This document shows, piece after piece, positions 5,586 to 7,458 of a stretch of DNA of 7,458 nt. The notes beneath the pieces were generated by a model that saw nothing but the letters and a program-made list of their open reading frames with translations, did not search any database and had not been told where the DNA came from. The first letter of the stretch is position 1. Each line of letters starts with the position of its first letter. The translations under genes were made by a program, and so were the position numbers. The DNA is from an uncultured Lachnospiraceae bacterium (GTDB lineage: Bacteria; Bacillota; Clostridia; Lachnospirales; Lachnospiraceae): the NCBI GenBank assembly GCA_948438565.1, contig CAOJLW010000110.1:1-7458 (forward strand). Direction: 5' to 3'.

Positions 5586-6473
5586 ATGTATCCAATCGTA
5601 AGAAAAGAAAAGTTGGCAGAAAAGATTTTTCTTATGGATGTCAAAGCGCCAAGAGTAGCGAAAACCTGTGAACCAGGGCAGTTTATTATTGTAAAAATTG
5701 ATGAAGAAGGGGAACGCATTCCGCTGACCATTTGTGACTATGACCGTAATGCAGGAACGATTACAATCGTGTTTCAGACAGTCGGCGCTTCCACTGCGCG
5801 TATGCAGGACTTAGAGGAAGGAGATTGCTTTCAGGATTTTGTGGGTCCGTTGGGTTGTGCTTCCGAATTGATTGAAATGGATATAGAAGAATTGAAAAAA
5901 AAGAAGATTGTCTTTATTGCCGGCGGCGTAGGGACGGCTCCGGTCTATCCGCAGGTCAAATGGCTGCATGAGCATGGAGTGGACTGCGACGTGATTATGG
6001 GTTCTAAGACCAAAGATTTGTTGATTTTGGTCGATGAGATGGAGAAGGTTGCAACGAATCTATATGTGACGACCGATGACGGCAGCTATGGGTTCCATGG
6101 CATGGGGACAAACCAGTTGCAGGCTTTGGTGGATTCCGGCAAAGTATACGATCACTGCGTGGCCATTGGGCCTATGATTATGATGAAATTTGTCTGCCTT
6201 TTGACAAAAGAGTTACATATTCCGACTGTGGTATCTATGAACCCGATTATGGTAGACGGTACCGGTATGTGTGGCGCTTGCCGTCTGACGGTTGGAGATC
6301 AAGTGAAGTTTGCCTGCGTGGACGGGCCGGAGTTTGACGGACATCTGGTTGATTTTGATCAGGCGATGAAACGCCAGCAGCTTTATAAGACAGAGGAAGG
6401 GAGAGCAATGCTCAAATTGCAGGAGGGCGACACGCATCATGGCGGATGCGGGCATTGCGGAGGTGAAAAATAA
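5586..6473 (+). CDS. nfnA: NADH-dependent reduced ferredoxin:NADP+ oxidoreductase subunit A
   Basis: A 295-residue small subunit of the flavin-based electron-bifurcating transhydrogenase NfnAB, also annotated as sulfide dehydrogenase subunit SudB and related to the PyrK electron-transfer subunit. It holds FAD and a [2Fe-2S] cluster and handles NADH. The FAD-binding segment RIPLTICDYD is at 44-53 and the nucleotide-binding loop IAGGVGTAP at 111-119. The cluster region VDGTGMCGAC plus FAC gives Asp224, Cys229, Cys232 and Cys244. Asp in place of the first Cys of PyrK-type proteins agrees with the Asp/3-Cys ligation I recall for Nfn enzymes. The C-terminus is an unusual HHGGCGHCGG tail (284-293). 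The stop overlaps the nfnB start by one base (TAATG), so the subunits are translationally coupled. Adjacent nfnB makes NfnA much more likely than a dihydroorotate dehydrogenase subunit. Confidence 0.93.
   Translation: MYPIVRKEKLAEKIFLMDVKAPRVAKTCEPGQFIIVKIDEEGERIPLTICDYDRNAGTITIVFQTVGASTARMQDLEEGDCFQDFVGPLGCASELIEMDIEELKKKKIVFIAGGVGTAPVYPQVKWLHEHGVDCDVIMGSKTKDLLILVDEMEKVATNLYVTTDDGSYGFHGMGTNQLQALVDSGKVYDHCVAIGPMIMMKFVCLLTKELHIPTVVSMNPIMVDGTGMCGACRLTVGDQVKFACVDGPEFDGHLVDFDQAMKRQQLYKTEEGRAMLKLQEGDTHHGGCGHCGGEK
6459..6465 (+). promoter_or_regulatory. Ribosome binding site of nfnB inside the nfnA 3' end
   Basis: GGAGGTG lies 7 bases before the nfnB ATG at 6473 and is contained in the last codons of nfnA (the Gly-Gly-Glu of its tail). 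Together with the TAATG overlap this indicates coupled translation in near-equal amounts, as expected for a heterodimer. Confidence 0.9.
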
Positions 6474-7458
6474 TGGATGTTTTGAATAAAGTGCCAGTAA
6501 GAGAGCAGGAACCAGAGGTTCGCGCTAAAAATTTTGAAGAGGTTTGTTTGGGATATAACGAAAAAGAGGCGGCGGAAGAAGCAAAACGCTGCCTGGGTTG
6601 TAAAAACGCGCAGTGTATCAAAGGCTGTCCGGTTGCCATTGATATACCCGGATTTATTTCGGAAATCAAAAACGGCGATATCGAAAAGGCCTATCAGGTG
6701 ATCAGCGAAGCTTCCGCGCTTCCGGCTGTTTGCGGACGCGTCTGTCCGCAGGAGAGTCAGTGCGAAGGGAAATGTATCCGCGGCATCAAAGGCGAGCCGG
6801 TATCGATCGGCAAACTGGAACGTTTTACCGCAGACTGGGCGAGGGAAAAAGGCATTGTGCCGAAAAAAGCGGATCAGATGAACGGCCATAAAGTAGCGGT
6901 GATTGGTTCCGGCCCGGCAGGACTGACCTGTGCGGGGGATTTGGCCAAAATGGGTTATGAGGTGACGATTTTTGAAGCCCTGCATGAACCGGGCGGCGTA
7001 CTGACTTACGGGATTCCGGAATTTAGGCTGCCCAAACAAGAAGTCGTAGCCAAAGAAGTGGAAAATGTCAAAGCGTTGGGCGTTAAGATTGAGACCAATG
7101 TGGTAATCGGCAAATCAATGACGATTGACGAGCTGGTGACGGAAGAAGGATTTGAAGCCGTATTTATCGGTTCGGGAGCGGGTCTGCCAAGATTTATGGG
7201 CATTCCCGGGGAACAGGCCAACGGGGTGTTTTCAGCCAATGAATTTTTGACCCGCAATAATTTAATGAAGGCATTCCGCGAAGAATACGATACGCCGATT
7301 ATGAGAGGCAAAAAAGTAGCCGTGGTCGGCGGAGGCAACGTGGCGATGGATGCGGCCAGGACGGCGCTTCGCCTGGGAGCCGAGGTACATATTGTATACC
7401 GCAGAAGTGAAGCGGAGCTGCCTGCGCGTGTGGAGGAAGTCCATCATGCCAAGGAAGA
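6473..7458 (+). CDS. nfnB: NADH-dependent reduced ferredoxin:NADP+ oxidoreductase subunit B (3' truncated by window edge)
   Basis: The first 328 residues of the large Nfn subunit, homologous to the glutamate synthase small subunit (GltD) and SudA; family members are about 460-470 residues, so about 135 are missing. It carries the bifurcating FAD, two [4Fe-4S] clusters and the NADP(H) site. Cluster cysteines are seen at 40, 43, 48, 52 (RCLGCKNAQCIKGCP) and 87, 91, 97, 101 (AVCGRVCPQESQCEGKC). The FAD loop VIGSGPAGL is at 143-151 and the NADP(H) loop VVGGGNVAMDAAR at 284-296, with Arg310-Arg311 (VYRRSEAELPAR) fitting the NADPH 2'-phosphate contact. The enzyme couples NADH and reduced ferredoxin oxidation to reduction of two NADP+, linking fermentation to biosynthetic NADPH. 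No gltB-like large subunit is seen and nfnA is directly upstream, which argues against glutamate synthase. Confidence 0.94.
   Translation, partial: MDVLNKVPVREQEPEVRAKNFEEVCLGYNEKEAAEEAKRCLGCKNAQCIKGCPVAIDIPGFISEIKNGDIEKAYQVISEASALPAVCGRVCPQESQCEGKCIRGIKGEPVSIGKLERFTADWAREKGIVPKKADQMNGHKVAVIGSGPAGLTCAGDLAKMGYEVTIFEALHEPGGVLTYGIPEFRLPKQEVVAKEVENVKALGVKIETNVVIGKSMTIDELVTEEGFEAVFIGSGAGLPRFMGIPGEQANGVFSANEFLTRNNLMKAFREEYDTPIMRGKKVAVVGGGNVAMDAARTALRLGAEVHIVYRRSEAELPARVEEVHHAKE

Noticed and set aside
6437..7039. Open frame of 200 codons on the - strand opposite nfnA/nfnB
   Set aside because: The opposite strand carries clear NfnA and NfnB motifs. The - strand product has no recognisable motif, and its would-be product is rich in residues arising from complementing Gly/Ala/Lys/Glu codons.
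5586..7458. Glutamate synthase (GltD) or dihydroorotate dehydrogenase (PyrK/PyrD) reading of the last two genes
   Set aside because: The pairing of a PyrK-like subunit having Asp in the first cluster position with a GltD-like subunit, TAATG-coupled, is the NfnAB/SudAB arrangement. No gltB or pyrD is visible.

Overview
The window looks like a chromosomal stretch from a low-to-mid G+C, Gram-positive anaerobe of the class Clostridia, probably Lachnospiraceae-like. This is an inference from AGGAGG-type ribosome binding sites, textbook sigma-A promoters, an NfnAB-type ferredoxin:NADP+ transhydrogenase (typical of fermentative anaerobes) and a PdaA-type peptidoglycan deacetylase. All genes lie on the + strand and intergenic gaps are short. 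No tRNA, rRNA, CRISPR array or insertion sequence was seen.

Layout. (1) Positions 2-1222: the C-terminal two thirds of an ABC exporter with fused membrane and ATPase domains, cut by the window edge, followed 9 bases later by a small acylphosphatase (1232-1510). (2) A near-consensus promoter (1551-1579) drives two G3E/COG0523 (CobW-like) P-loop proteins. The first (1630-2685) has the CxCC metal motif and a very His-rich arm but lacks a normal NKxD guanine-recognition motif. The second (2713-3654) keeps an N-x-x-D motif but has lost CxCC, and carries a C-terminal domain that I read as the DUF1980/YcgQ-like domain of Bacillus zinc-responsive loci. Together they look like a metal-trafficking pair. 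(3) Positions 3851-5485: a membrane-anchored protein joining an amidase_3 domain (N-acetylmuramoyl-L-alanine amidase) to a PdaA-like NodB deacetylase. In Bacillus spores these two activities, on separate proteins (CwlD and PdaA), act in sequence to make muramic-delta-lactam. (4) A promoter at 5495-5523 and a perfect 11-6-11 palindrome at 5525-5552 precede nfnA (5586-6473) and nfnB (6473 to the window end), which are translationally coupled and encode an electron-bifurcating NADH-dependent reduced ferredoxin:NADP+ oxidoreductase.

The four blocks are functionally unrelated (export, metal handling, cell wall, redox balance). Blocks 2, 3 and 4 each seem to have their own promoter; the first block's promoter lies outside the window. 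The most notable items are the amidase-deacetylase fusion, the GTPase-DUF1980-like fusion with complementary motif loss in its partner, and the palindrome over the nfn transcription start. No intergenic stretch exceeds 300 bases.
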